A stretch of 64,000 bases of DNA, from NCBI GenBank assembly GCA_035048495.1, contig CM068543.1, positions 31,344,096-31,408,095 on the forward strand, in the 5' to 3' direction. Positions 30,926 through 41,619 of this stretch are shown one piece after another. Position 1 is the stretch's first letter; each line of letters begins with the position of its first letter. Origin of the DNA: Euptelea pleiosperma (Eukaryota; Streptophyta; Magnoliopsida; Ranunculales; Eupteleaceae). Made by a program: the position numbers and the translations under genes. Below the pieces are notes generated by a model. It was not told the DNA's origin and did no database searches. It was given only the letters and a program-made list of their open reading frames with translations.

Positions 30926-31352
30926 AAAAGTCAGGGTATTTTATAATTTCTTATGAAGTTTAATGACTTTTGATCAATTTTTATTCGCTCTTTCAATAAA
31001 TTTTAACAAATTTCTAAAAAGATTAGATAATAGGTTTCCACTTTTATAGTTTTAATGTATTAACTCTAGTATTTTTATAGTTTTTATCAAATTATAATAA
31101 CTTCTTATAAACTTGATTAATTTCATAACATTTTTTTATTGGTTGGTAACGTCTAGTCCCATTTCAAACCGTTTCTGGTGGCCGGTATCGAGATCTGCTC
31201 CGGCCGATAAAATGCATGTCTTGTTCGGAAACAAGGAATTCATGATTTAGAAGTTTCTCCCTCCCTCATAACAATTGTAATTCATTCCGTTAAAATCAAG
31301 GATTAACGTACTCACTTTAAATTCAGTTTTATTTTTATATATTTTATTTTTT
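30926..31352. other. no gene seen
   Basis: AT-rich spacer between the palindrome array and the long-TIR element. Confidence 0.35.
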
Positions 31353-32130
31353 GGAATTTTTGACATACCCCCCATGTTATCTTTAAAATTTGACATACCC
31401 CCACAATTTGAAAAAGCTGACATACCCCCTATGACCCGGTCCAATGTCATTTGACCAGTGTTGACTCGAGTTGACCACCAAATTTGGTATTAAAGGACGA
31501 AAGTGCCCTTCTCTTCAACTTTAGAACAAGGGTTTGGGTTTAGGCCGAAACCCGAACCCCAAATCAAACATGAAAAGAGGAGATTAAAAATTAAAATTAA
31601 AATTCATGTTCATAAACTTGAGATATTTTTTTGATTTTTCGATTAATTAAGCAAATATTGAGACCCAAAAAATAGATAAATCTTCCGAAGGAATATTTTA
31701 AAATTGAGAGAACCCATCTTTCCAAAATCCACATCTCAAAAGCTTAAAATATAAATTGCTTTGTCTTGTTTTTCATTTATGTCAATGAAAATTTTAAAAC
31801 TACAATTTAATGCTGTTTTTTTTTTTATATATATACCTTGTGTTTTAAATTATTGTCGGAGTGGTGACCGGCTGGCCATGAGACTCCGGTTGGTTGGTCG
31901 CCGGTGGTGGGCGGCCAACCCATTGGAATCTCTTGGCTGGCTGTCCAGCACAGCCGTTTGATTTGGGGTTTGGGTTTTTGCCCAAACCCTTGTTCCAAGG
32001 TTGAAGACAAGGGCATTTTTACCATTTAATAAAAAAATTGATAGTCAACACTGGTCAAATGACAGTGGACCGAGTCATAGAGGGGTATGTCAACTTTTTC
32101 AAATTGTGGGGGGGTAAGTCAAAAATTTCC
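31353..32130. mobile_element. MITE with long terminal inverted repeats (about 0.78 kb)
   Basis: The left end GGAATTTTTGACATACCCCC and right end GGGGGTAAGTCAAAAATTTCC are inverted. Inverted similarity extends about 200 bp inward (CACAATTTGAAAAAG/CTTTTTCAAATTGTG, CAGTGTTGACT/AGTCAACACTG, CTTGTTC, GGGGTTTGGG). The AT-rich flanks share TTATTTTT, so the duplication is ambiguous. No transposase ORF. Confidence 0.65.
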
Positions 32131-32499
32131 TTTATTTTTTCGGTCCGTAAAACATAGGGTACGTGGCAAACAATGAGATGTAGGAGTTGGCTGAGTAACC
32201 AAACACCCCTGAATTCCACTTAGAAGTAGTCCTACTCCAAAACCAAACACAGATTAATTTGTCACACAAAACCCGCTTAAAGTTGAGACGAGTCATTATA
32301 TATCATGCAGAATCTCACAGGTCCTCAATCCCAAGATACCAGAATCGGATAAAAACACGAAGGGTGGCTATGCTCCAAAAATGGCAAGAGTGCGGAGTGT
32401 AGACCCCATCTCTTGCAGGCAAAAGAACACTAGGAATAATTGAGCAGGCCCGCCTTGAAATATTTTTCTACGTTCAAAGCCAAGCGGCCTAAAAGTCTT

Positions 32500-32726
32500 T
32501 CACGTTGGCCTGACAAGAGATGGAGACCTAAACTTTGGGGTAATGACACGTGGAAGGGAATTGGTGGTAACAGTGAACCCCATTTTCTTTCACGCCCTAA
32601 CTTTGCATATCCTCCAAGTGAGGTACAAAAGAATGGGATAAGGGTTGTGTGTTGGGGATTCTTCAAACTCCCTTTCTTCTCCATACTTCTTGGCCAAGTT
32701 GCATGTATGCCTAAGCCCTGACGCAA

Positions 32727-32745
<19 letters not shown>
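32500..32745 (-). repeat. inverted duplicate arm 2 flanking the MIR157 cluster
   Basis: The reverse complement of this stretch matches 22638-22885, including the adjoining (GA)n run (here (CT)n at 32727-32748 followed by TATATATA). An ORF of 98 codons on the minus strand is not conserved in arm 1. Confidence 0.7.
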
Positions 32746-32765
<20 letters not shown>

Positions 32766-33124
32766 GGTCGAGCTAAGGGGACCCCTTTTTCGATCTGACC
32801 CCTAGGGAGTCCTATTCTGCCTGCGAGAATCCAACAGTGGTTGATAGTGCTGAGCTGGCATTAATCCAATGGCCGAGAAGACGAATCCCGAGATGGGTCA
32901 GAAAAAGGGGGTCCTCGGAACCTGAGCCATTTTTTAATTTTTATAGATAAAAAAATCATTTATGAAAGACCTTGGAGGCTGAGAAGGCCTACCAAAAGTG
33001 TACGTATTGCACAATATGGATCACATAATCAATGGTATCTTACATTAAACAACCAAAAGTGTATTGGGCATCTTTGGGGACCTCGCAAGCTACGAAAAAT
33101 GGACTAGTTGTGATTATGAACTAA

Positions 33125-33403
33125 GGTCCTGCTTGTTATCCTGTCTGTAGTTTGTAGGAAAATGTTTGTAGGCAGATATTTGATAATCAAAATGTTTACA
33201 TTGACAAACATTTGTTAGGAAAATATTGGATGAGAGAGTCATTTGCATATTGTTTGCAGCCATTACACCACTTTTTTGCAAAAAAAAAAAAAATGATTGA
33301 GTATATACTGCAAATATTTCTTTGATGTTGCACCACCAAGCACATGCAAATGCTGCAAATGTTTGCGCGCAAACACCTGTATTGTAGTCGACCAAACAAG
33401 GCC
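33125..33403. mobile_element. PIF/Harbinger-like MITE, TSD TAA
   Basis: Ends GGTCCTGCTTGTTATC and GACCAAACAAGGCC, flanked by TAA on both sides (33122-33124 and 33404-33406). Size 279 bp, no ORF. The 3-bp TWA duplication and the GGSCCTGTTTG-type end fit Tourist/Harbinger MITEs. Confidence 0.65.
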
Positions 33404-33880
33404 TAAGTTATTGATTCATAAAAATGCGTGAACCGCCATATGGAAATCGCACTGAACCAGGTAACCCCCTTATAAAAACCTTAATTACTTTCTTTAGAAG
33501 TGTTCATGATACAAATCTAAGGTGCACCAAGCTGAGAATATCTACCTTACAATTTGACAGCATTGCCACTTGCAGATGGAGCTAAAGATATATAGAGAGA
33601 GAGAGAGAGATTCCATGCTTTGAAATATATTAAGTCCATTTTATCATGAAAAATTCTTGTCAAAGAATCAATTTGTTTTTATACCAAATGTTAGTACATC
33701 TGGTTAATCTCTCAACCAGATCCCGACCCTATAGTTAATATCAAAATATATTAATCATTTGATTTGCTAAAATTTACTCGTAAAGACAAAATATTTTCTA
33801 AAGTATTTTTTCCACCAACTTGTGTTAAAATGAACTTTAATACAAAAAAAAAAAAAAAAATAGTCATCAAACACGTGCTC
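33404..33880. other. no gene seen
   Basis: Contains a (GA)n run at about 33590-33613 and an A tract at 33844-33860. No ORF. Confidence 0.35.
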
Positions 33881-33884
33881 AACA

Positions 33885-34050
33885 GGAGGGCTGGGCCACG
33901 GATGGGCGCGGGCTTTATTTTGAAACCCAAGCCCGATCCAACATATTCACGGGCTGGGCCGGGCTGGGCTCAACTTCAATGCAGGGTCGAGCTTGGGCCG
34001 AGATAAACGGGCCTGCCGCGGGCTGCAGGCCAAATTGCCACCCCTAGTTG
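33885..34050. mobile_element. possible MITE fragment with GGGCTGGGCC ends
   Basis: GGGCTGGGCCACGG ... CACGGGCTGGGCCGGGCTGGGC and GGCCAAATTGCCACCCCTAG form weak inverted repeats typical of non-autonomous plant hAT-like elements (compare AGGGGTGTTCATGGGT at 36541). Borders uncertain. Confidence 0.35.
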
Positions 34051-34055
34051 GAGAG

Positions 34056-36538
34056 AGGGACGTCCCCTCCTTGTGTATTCATACACCTTGCTCCTTAGTT
34101 GCTACCTTCCCATCATGGTAACCAACCAATGGATGGATTGCAGTAGTTGCCATTTATTTCAGTAGGTAACTACCCACCCACAAACGTGGACACTACAACT
34201 CTTGGATCACTTCCTAACTTGTAGGGATTTAAGTTCCTTAATCCCATGTAATTCTCATTGACAACCAAGGGGACGGTTTTGGCAAAACTGTATGTGATGA
34301 TCCATCAAAAGAAATTTCCTAACATGGCCTACACATCAAGATGGTTACATATCAAGCCCCACATGCGAGGTAGGCCACACATTGAGAAAGCATTTATTCT
34401 CGGGGATTTACCAAATTATAAACCTAGAAGGGGTGGCTACGTCGGATTGACAACAATCAACAATTTTAAAACTTGATCCAGAAACCTACTCAGTCGATCT
34501 CACCAACAATGCCCAAATCCGAATTGGATCAATCAATTCAAGATCTGGTATATTGATTAATACATCGGATCCAATTGTTTGATCAATTATAATAGTCAAT
34601 TAACCACAACTAAAAGCAAACGCACACAAAAATTTTAGGTGGAAACTCAAATGGGAAAAATCACGGGTCCTAGTCCAGGTGGACTCATGTATTATGAGAA
34701 GTTTGAGGATTAAATAAAGCTACCCAATGAGACACCATTCATCACTTAACCGACTCTACTCCTTCGACATCTTCAGCCGATATCATCTACGTCCCGTGAA
34801 TCCGCACATTAATCTCCCACCATGGCCAGCTCCTTCTCCCGCATGATCAATCACTATGAGATCACTCCCAGATCTCACACCGCACTCAAGGAATGGGCAA
34901 GGGTAGATTATTGGGTTAGTGGTTGATCACTAAAGCTTCAATTCATCCTCATAAAGATTAATTCTGAATGGGGGTGGATTGAATTCCAGATCTACGTCTC
35001 CAAGCTAAAGGGGATTTGGAAGCTAGGAGGCTTACAAGCGTAAAGAGGCTAAGAGGCTAGGACTTGATTCTCTCTTAGGTTTTCGTGCTTAAACTTCCCT
35101 TATATAGTAGGAGAAATCCTACTAGGAAGATTCTAAATTAGGATGCATTTACGGCATAAATCAGCTAGTCATTGGATGGTTGAAGCATTCAAAATTGTAA
35201 TAAAATGAACTAAATATAGTTATTGATATATATATCATCAAACTATGGCATTTTTCATGTCTTTAACCAATGGCCAACTAATGGGTTGATTAACCGAATC
35301 ATCCAAAGTATTTCTTTATGTACCTCTTATCTTTAAGGACAACAAACTCTATAAAGGCATCTTGAAAGCTTCACCAACTCACATACTAAGATGGTAAGTG
35401 ACTTAGAGACCATTTGACCTTACATACTTTGTTAAATACTAACAATAATGGTTTCTTAATTAAACATATCCTATGCCTTAGTAGCATTCCATGCCCTTTT
35501 CGAATATGTATTCGGCCTGATCTGTACAATTTTGCACAAGTCAGATCAATCCAACCTATAGTTCGAACTCAAATCGATTTTAGAATTGATTTGATCGATG
35601 GAAAGAACCTTTGGTTCACAGCCTGTACCATTGGATCGATCCGATGGGCATAGATTCGCATAACTAATTCAGTTTTGAGTCATAATTAACCACCTGAGAT
35701 TCAGAGATCTTTCTGTTAGGATTCCTTCCTACTATAAAAAATAATTTAAAGCATGAAAAATCCTAACGATTTGAAGCATAAGAAATCCTTGAAGAGAGCT
35801 AGAAGTCCTAGAGCATAAGTGAAGAACTACCCTAAATACTCTTCTCCTAACTTGCTTCTTACATCTCCATCCATCTCTAAATCTTCTTGAGCTTGTTGAG
35901 CCTTGGTGTTTGATCATTTATATGAGCTCTAAGCATTAGAGATGGAATTAATTAATCCTCATTTGATGATCTACCTTCTTGTCGATGAATAAGGCATAAC
36001 CAACCAACCACAGTTTCGATTCTCTTCTACTCTTATGAATGCTCATTGATTGAGCGAATTGTGAGATCTGGTATGGATCGTGGACGATCGAAGGACTGAT
36101 CATGTGTGGTGAGAGATCATGATTGGAAGGGCGTCGGTGTGGATGTCAGCATGCGGATTGAAAAGGGCAAGGAAAGCAGGACACTGATTGAAGACATCTA
36201 GCAAATTTTGGGGCCACTTGCCCACCCATGAATGTTCACCTCCCCTTGGTGAACCTACACACCAATAATCAGTGTGATTTTTGGTGGGTAGGTCAACTTA
36301 GGGGTGGGCCAACCATTTATGGTCAGTGGGCCTGAAAGTGTTGCCACATGGAGTTCTCTCAATCTCTTAGTGCGGGATCAATTTTTTTTCCCTATTGAAG
36401 AGATCCATATATCTTATTAGGCTTTCCTTTAAACCATTTCCCCCCTCTAAAATTACCTTGTTTTGAGTTATTCGCTTCCTCTCCGCTATGAAAAAAATTT
36501 CTTCAATACGAATTTCTTAGTGCATCTTTGAACTAAAA
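34056..36538. other. 2.5 kb without a recognised gene
   Basis: No domain-bearing ORF on either strand. The stretch near 34600-35110 (AAAAATTTTAGGTGGAAAC, AATGAGACACCATTCATC, CCTTATATAGTAGG) has the feel of a decayed retrotransposon LTR or leader, but no repeat partner is in the window. Around 36190-36350 blocks such as ATCAGTGTGATTTTTGG resemble foldback family F1. Confidence 0.35.
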
Positions 36539-36862
36539 CTAGGGGTGTTCATGGGTCGGGTATGAACCGGACCAGGCTCTGCTAGGCCTGATATACATGT
36601 ACCTAGAACCAAGCGGGGCCTGCCCATTACAGGTCCAAAATTTTAAACCCAACCCATTAATAAATATAGCGGGTCAGGTCATTATGTTTGGGCTGGCTAA
36701 GATAATATCTGTTAAATTAAGCCCAAGCCTGACTCATTATTGTAGCGGGCCTTAAAATCATACTCAGGCCTGACCCATCGAGCCTATAGATATTGCCCAA
36801 CTCTGTGATCGCTAAGGCTTGCCTAAAATCCCATCAGGCCAGCCCCACCCATTAAAACCCTT
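36539..36862. mobile_element. hAT-like MITE (GGGTGTTCATGGGT ends)
   Basis: Begins CTAGGGGTGTTCATGGGTCG and ends CCACCCATTAAAACCCTT; the interior is full of GGCCTG/CAGGCC inverted blocks. Flanks AACTAAAA (36531-36538) and AACTAAGA (36863-36870) match at 7 of 8 bases, as expected for an old hAT 8-bp duplication. Confidence 0.55.
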
Positions 36863-37143
36863 AACTAAGATGTGTTTGGGTAAGCTTAACCCAAGCTTAT
36901 AGCTTGTATCTTATAGCTAATTAGGGTTAAGGCATTGGGTTTGGGTAAGAAATGAAGTATTGGTTGTATACAAAAGTTATGAAATTATTAGAAGGATATT
37001 TCTGTCATTAAAAAAGTTTTTTTAAAAGTTTAGTGATCATTTAGATTTTTCATTGAAAGAATAGAAGGGCATTTTAGGTATTTAAAGAGTTTCATTTGAA
37101 TTTCAATTTTAGCATGTGCGTTTTAACAAGTGCTTCCCGCATT

Positions 37144-37378
37144 TAGGGCTGGCAATGGATCGGGTTCGAGTCGGATTGGTACTGATTTGGTACCAATCCG
37201 ATAAGAAATCCAATCGATCCGGACCGATCGGATCAATAAAATTCAGTTCCGGAACCGATCCGATCCCATATGTATGTAAAATATATACATGTATAATCCC
37301 ATTATAAATAAAATTTCCGGACTCGATTTTTCGGATTGGATCGGATCTCAGGTTTGATCCGATCCATTGCCAGCCCTA
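37144..37378. mobile_element. hAT-like MITE with perfect 8-bp TSD
   Basis: Terminal inverted repeat TAGGGCTGGCAATGGATCGG on the left and its complement (CCATTGCCAGCCCTA) on the right, with GATCCGATCC-type inverted blocks inside. Flanked by CCCGCATT at 37136-37143 and 37379-37386. Size 235 bp, no ORF. Confidence 0.85.
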
Positions 37379-37588
37379 CCCGCATTAGCTATATAAGTTA
37401 TAGGCAATAAATTGGATTTCAGTAGCTTTTTCTTAACCCGAAAATATTGGCTTAAAACCCCGAAAAATTGCTTTTCCTAAGCAATGAGCTGACTTTCAGA
37501 TTATTTTGAGCTTACCTAAATGCAGCCTAATGCAAAGGAATTTACTATTTGGGCCACGTCATATATAGATGCCGAATATTTCAAAAAC

Positions 37589-37890
37589 CAATGTTTTCAT
37601 ACCCGGACTGGTTCACCGCCCGGTGACCCGGTTCAACCACTGGGTCAACCCAGCACATAGAAACTCTTTAGGGCCCACTGACCCATGAATGTTTTGTCAG
37701 CCCCTTGATGGACCACCGTGGGTAACTGTTTCAACCCATGTCTGAGTCAGGTCGCTGGTTAAACCGGCCATCGAGTAGGTTACAAGAATGTGAATTGTTT
37801 TTTAAAAGATTGCTCGGGATCAACCTAATCCGGTTTTGTGACCGAGTCACCGGTTTGACCGGCTGGGTTGGGCCGGGATTAATAACATTG
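37589..37890. mobile_element. MULE-like MITE with CCGGT-rich inverted ends
   Basis: Begins CAATGTTTTCATACCCGG and ends CCGGGATTAATAACATTG; inside are inverted ACCCGGTTCA/TGACCGGCTGGG blocks. The flanks TTCAAAAAC and TTCAAAACA are a 9-bp near-duplication. No ORF. It lies just downstream (3') of the small peptide gene. Confidence 0.55.
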
Positions 37891-38002
37891 TTCAAAACAA
37901 TACTTGAAAGTTGAAACCTTTTCCATTGTAAAAGTAGAGAGAATACAATATACGCTTGAACAAAAAAAAGCTAATTTGACAAATTTAGAATCACATAGAC
38001 TT

Positions 38003-38274
38003 CTAAAAAAAAGGTGGTGACTCTGGTGGGCTCTCAGATTTGTTTGGAATAGGAGTAGGAGGAGGACTAAGCCAGTTTCCTCTTCCCCCCATCGTCCTCT
38101 CCTTTGCCTCTGCAAAACATAGAAACAAAAATCAATCAAACTATCACATAAAAAAAACATTAGCCAAAGCATATATGCACCTCCAGCTTCATTAACCGCT
38201 ACCAACTGCAAGGCGTAGAACGCAACGATCAACACCACCAGAATCAGGGAACGGATGAAGGTAGAGAGACCCAT
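38003..38274 (-). CDS. small secreted proline-rich peptide precursor, two exons (66 aa)
   Basis: Exon 1 (38274-38181) starts MGLSTFIRSL and holds a strongly hydrophobic stretch (LILVVLIVAFYALQLVA) after one arginine, a good signal peptide or membrane anchor of about 27 residues. The donor at 38180 reads GGAG|GTGCAT. The 71-bp intron ends in a textbook acceptor (TTTCTATGTTTTGCAG) at 38110, and exon 2 (38109-38003) continues in phase: EAKERTMGGRGNWLSPPPTP, then IPNKSESPPESPPFF and TAG at 38003-38005. The total of 66 residues has a mature part rich in Pro, Ser and Gly, like many plant signalling or cell-wall peptides. I do not recognise a named family (it is not an obvious CLE, CEP, IDA or PSK). 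An unspliced frame reads through the intron for 131 codons, but the intron signals and the coherent second exon favour splicing. The MITE at 37589 lies in or near its 3' flank. Confidence 0.55.
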
Positions 38275-38744
38275 CTCGTCTCTTAAGGCACTTTACATTC
38301 ATCTCTTCACCTCTTGCCCCATCTCATTTAATCAAGTCAGGATAAAACTTTAAAAAATCAAACACTAGAAGGCAAAACGCTAGATGTTAGTATTTACCAA
38401 GAACATGAGTCTTACCTAACCCACTAAATCTTCTATATCTTTTCAATATTTTATTTGCGAATTTAGGTTCGCAGATCCCTAGCTACCCATGGCTTAATTA
38501 AGTTTGGTAGTTCCGAGTGCTGTAGTTTTAACAAATAGCCCCCCTACAAAAAACCAGATCATTAAGTCAGTTTTTAGATTAAAAAAACAAGATGGAAGAA
38601 GAAAAAAATAAGACCACTAAGTCAGTGGTTCACATTGATTGGGGATTGAGTCATTTTAATTAAAGTTTTGGACTTGACTTCATATCCTCCATGTACAAGG
38701 AAACATGCTATTTGCTCCCTCACCATTGGATTTCAACTAACATA
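38275..38744. other. 5' flank of the small peptide gene
   Basis: Should contain the promoter and 5' UTR of the minus-strand peptide gene. No convincing TATA box was picked out; TTTTAAAG lies about 80 bp upstream of the ATG. Confidence 0.35.
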
Positions 38745-38747
38745 TAA

Positions 38748-39257
38748 GGGCCTGTTTGGTAACGCACTGCGGCGGAAAAATAAAATATTTAGCCGCGATA
38801 ATATTCGTCCGGGTGCGTTTGGCAGCCACTCGCCCTTGGCGAATATTTAGCCGGGCCCACATATTTGCCCTCCGCGGCGGGAAAACATTTGATCACCTCC
38901 CGCCTGTGTAAATATTTTCACGCTGATTATGTCTTGGTGAGAAAATTTTATTTTCTCCTCGGAAAATCACTATTTTCAATAAAAATTAGTTTTTTAATAT
39001 ATAAAAAAGATAAAAATGAATTTTTTTTATCCTTTGACATAATATGTGGTTCCCGCACTCGCCCAATCTATTTTTGACTTACTTTGATATGTGGGACCCA
39101 CTCAAATTGAAAGAAAATGAAGTAAGCTGAAGTGAGCTAGCTTATACACGTACCAAACATTGTTAAATATTGATATGAGCAAATATTTAGCCAAGATAAT
39201 ATTTGCCTGGCTAAATATTCGCTGTCGGAACTCTTTTTCTCACGTACCAAACAGACC
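38748..39257. mobile_element. PIF/Harbinger-like MITE, TSD TAA
   Basis: Ends GGGCCTGTTTGGTAACG and CGTACCAAACAGACC, flanked by TAA (38745-38747 and 39258-39260). Inner blocks ATATTTAGCC/GGCTAAATAT are inverted. About 510 bp, no transposase ORF. Confidence 0.75.
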
Positions 39258-39487
39258 TAACGGAATATAAATAATGAAAGCAGAGAAAATAACCAACGAT
39301 GGGTTGGTGAGATGACTAGGACCAAGCCTGAAGAAGAGAAGGAAATGGGGTGTGCTCCGACTAGGAGTCTGCCCCGATAGGAAATGGGGTGTGCGAATAT
39401 GCTCTCCCATTATTGATTGGGTCCAAAAATGATGGACTCAAACCTGAATAATCGTGGGTAATCGGGTACTTGAGTACCCTTGAAACC

Positions 39488-39842
39488 AAGGTTTAAAGGA
39501 GGCCGTTTTAACGGTTAGACAGACTGGGGGCGTTACCGTTTAAACCGTTTAAACGGCCGTTAAAATGGATTGAAACGGCCAAGGGCAAAAATGAGAAAAA
39601 AAATGGAATTTAACGGAATTAAACGGATTTTAACAGGTTTTAACGATTTTAAAGGAAAAAAATGGAAAAAATGGCGCTGAAATTCAAATTTTGAAATTTA
39701 AAAATTAAAAAAAAAATGGAATTTAACGAAAATTAAACGGATTTTAACGGTATTAAACGGATTTAACGGCCATTTTTTTTCACAAAATTTTCAGAATTAA
39801 ACGGCTGTTTAAACGATTTTAACAGCCGTTTTTAAAACCATG
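39488..39842. mobile_element. MULE-like MITE copy 3 (GGTTTAAA family)
   Basis: Begins AAGGTTTAAAGGAGGCCG and ends CCGTTTTTAAAACCATG, flanked by the 9-bp duplication CTTGAAACC (39479-39487 and 39843-39851). In reverse complement it is closely similar inside to copy 2 (GGGGGCGTTAC, TTAAACGG..). Confidence 0.8.
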
Positions 39843-40136
39843 CTTGAAACCACTACTAATCCTTTTCTAGACCTAAATTCCTATGTTAATGCTTTTGAAA
39901 CTAGGCACATTGTTTACGCTAGTAGGAATGGATTTCTGGAGCACTCACGACTTTCTCACAAATGGTGGGGTTTTCTTTACACATGGAGGCTCAAGTTGCG
40001 GGGTCCATGAGTTTTGCCACTTCGAAATATATGATTGCAGCAACAAGAAGTAGCAGCAGGTGTTCAGCAAACCCCCGGGACCCCTCAACTACTTGCCTAG
40101 CCCCTAGTCACAAAGAATAACCAAAAAACAACATAA

Positions 40137-40256
40137 GGGTCCAATCATACCAGCACTAATGCTCTAGATCCCATCAGAACTCCACAATTAAGCGTGTTTG
40201 GACTAGAGTAGTACTAGGATGGGTGACCTCCTGCGAAGTCCTTGTGTTGCACCCCT
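40137..40256 (+). pseudogene. full-length 5S rRNA-derived sequence
   Basis: The 120-bp stretch aligns end to end with plant 5S rRNA: AATCATACCAGCACTAATGC, GATCCCATCAGAACTCC, AATTAAGCGTG and the intact internal-promoter C box AGTAGTACTAGGATGGGTGA, ending TTGTGTTGCACCCCT. Differences from the canonical gene, as I recall it, are mostly C-to-T or G-to-A (for example TTAAGCGTGT for TTAAGCGTGC), the pattern of methylated-cytosine decay. It is a single copy, not in a tandem array. It is either an orphan 5S pseudogene, the 5S part of a Cassandra-type TRIM LTR, or the head of a 5S-derived SINE. Confidence 0.85.
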
Positions 40257-40400
40257 CAAAACCACTTTTAAAGGTGCCAGCTTGCTCATTTGATAAAGTT
40301 TGTGGGTGATGATATTATAAACTTAGGTTGAAAACCCGCCTTCACCGAGTTACTGATCTCTTTAAAAACAGGCTTACTTCGCAAAAAAGAAACAAAAAAA
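40137..40400 (+). mobile_element. candidate 5S-headed retroelement (SINE-like)
   Basis: The 5S-derived head is followed by about 115 bp of other sequence and then an A-rich tail (GCAAAAAAGAAACAAAAAAA at 40381-40400). That order (pol III head, body, A tail) is what a 5S-derived SINE would show. An A-rich block precedes the head (AACCAAAAAACAACATAA), so a target duplication is possible but not clear. Confidence 0.35.
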
Positions 40401-40800
40401 AGGGGTTCGGGCTCTAGGGACAAGCATTTTTTGACCGGCTCCCGTTACAGGACTCAATATGAGCCACATGGCACTCTCTTAGAGGACTCTGACCATATGG
40501 ATGTTTAGCTAATCCCTAGGTGGACGAACAAACCAAAAAATCAGCCTGATTAGTGATTTTAGGTGTTGGATTGGACTTATGTTCATGTGTTGATCTCAAC
40601 TGTGGGAATTTGAGTAGTATTTGATGTACAAAGATCCGAAGTTTGAAATCACTAATCAAGCTGATTTTTGATTTGTAGGTCCACTTAGGGAATGGCCAAA
40701 CATCCATACGGTCAAAGTCCTCTAAAAATGTGCCACGTGGCTCATATCGTGTCCTATAACGGCAGCCGGTCAAAAAAGACCGGTCCTGGAGCCCGACCCT
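40401..40800. mobile_element. foldback MITE of family F1 (full copy)
   Basis: Long imperfect inverted arms: left GGGTTCGGGCTCTAGGGAC, TTTTTTGACCGGCT, ATATGAGCCACATGGCAC, GACCATATGGATGTTT; right the complements down to AGCCCGACCCT. The centre (40560-40640) is asymmetric. Size 400 bp, equal to the copy at 23226-23624. No ORF. Confidence 0.7.
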
Positions 40801-41228
40801 AAACAAAAACCCAATAATACTGAAACCCCAAAAAGTTTTACAAATGAAATTAGGAGGGAATCTCCCTCTCTCTCTCTTACCATATTTTGATATTTATATT
40901 TGTTCTTATATTTATGATTTTTTCATTTTTTTTTTTTGCATTATTATTATTTGTTATTCGGAGTATTATTATTATACATCTCACCTCACCAACTTCCCTA
41001 CCTCCCTCTCCCTCTCTAATCACCTCTATCCAAATCATCATGCAAAGATCTTCGCCATTTTTCATTTACACGTGGCTCAAGCTAATTGGCAACGATGACC
41101 ATAATTAAGGGCAGGTATCCCCAGAGAGAACCATCCGGCAGACCTCAGTCTTGCAACATCCCTTGATTGTATACCTCCAAGTCCAATGCTTCCTCCTCTT
41201 TCTTCTCTCCATCCACGTGCATTTGTTG

Positions 41229-41611
41229 TAAAAGAATGCACAGCCTATTCTGGCCGTTGGTTATGTGTTCTATTTATAGAGGAGTATCCATGTACAATGC
41301 AAGTCGAAAGATATCTCCAAGATCTCTCAAAGATACAAATTCAAAATTTGAATTACAGAATATTACAGAGGATCTGAGAATCTTTGATTGGCTATAATCT
41401 TTGATTGATATCCAGAGGATCTGCTGGAGATGTTCTCGTATTTGGAAATGGAATAAATGTTTCTTTCGCTTGATTGATATCAAGAATATTCGGTGAAGAC
41501 CTTTCCTTAACGTGATGGATATCCAGAGGATTCGGTGGAGACATTTCCTGATTTGAGGAAGAGATCGCTATCTCTTTCCAATTCGGGAGAAGAGATAGAG
41601 ATCGGTTATTA
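41229..41611 (-). mobile_element. 3' LTR of the Ale-like element
   Basis: 383 bp. On the minus strand it begins TAATAACCGATC and ends GCATTCTTTTA. It is about 49 bp longer than the 5' LTR: a segment between two copies of CAGAGGATCT (around 41365-41416) is absent from the other LTR, consistent with a repeat-mediated deletion there. It holds a TATA-like box (minus CTATAAATAG, plus 41271-41280). Confidence 0.88.
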
Positions 41612-41619
41612 CGCCCCCT

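Noticed and set aside
32430..32726. 98-codon ORF on the minus strand
   Set aside because: The inverted duplicate at 22638-22885 does not keep the frame, and no domain is seen.
34600..35110. Possible retrotransposon LTR or leader fragment
   Set aside because: No second copy in the window, no termini, no coding; resemblance only.
37879..38274. 131-codon unspliced ORF
   Set aside because: Its second half reads through a well-marked intron into the wrong frame; the spliced two-exon model is preferred.
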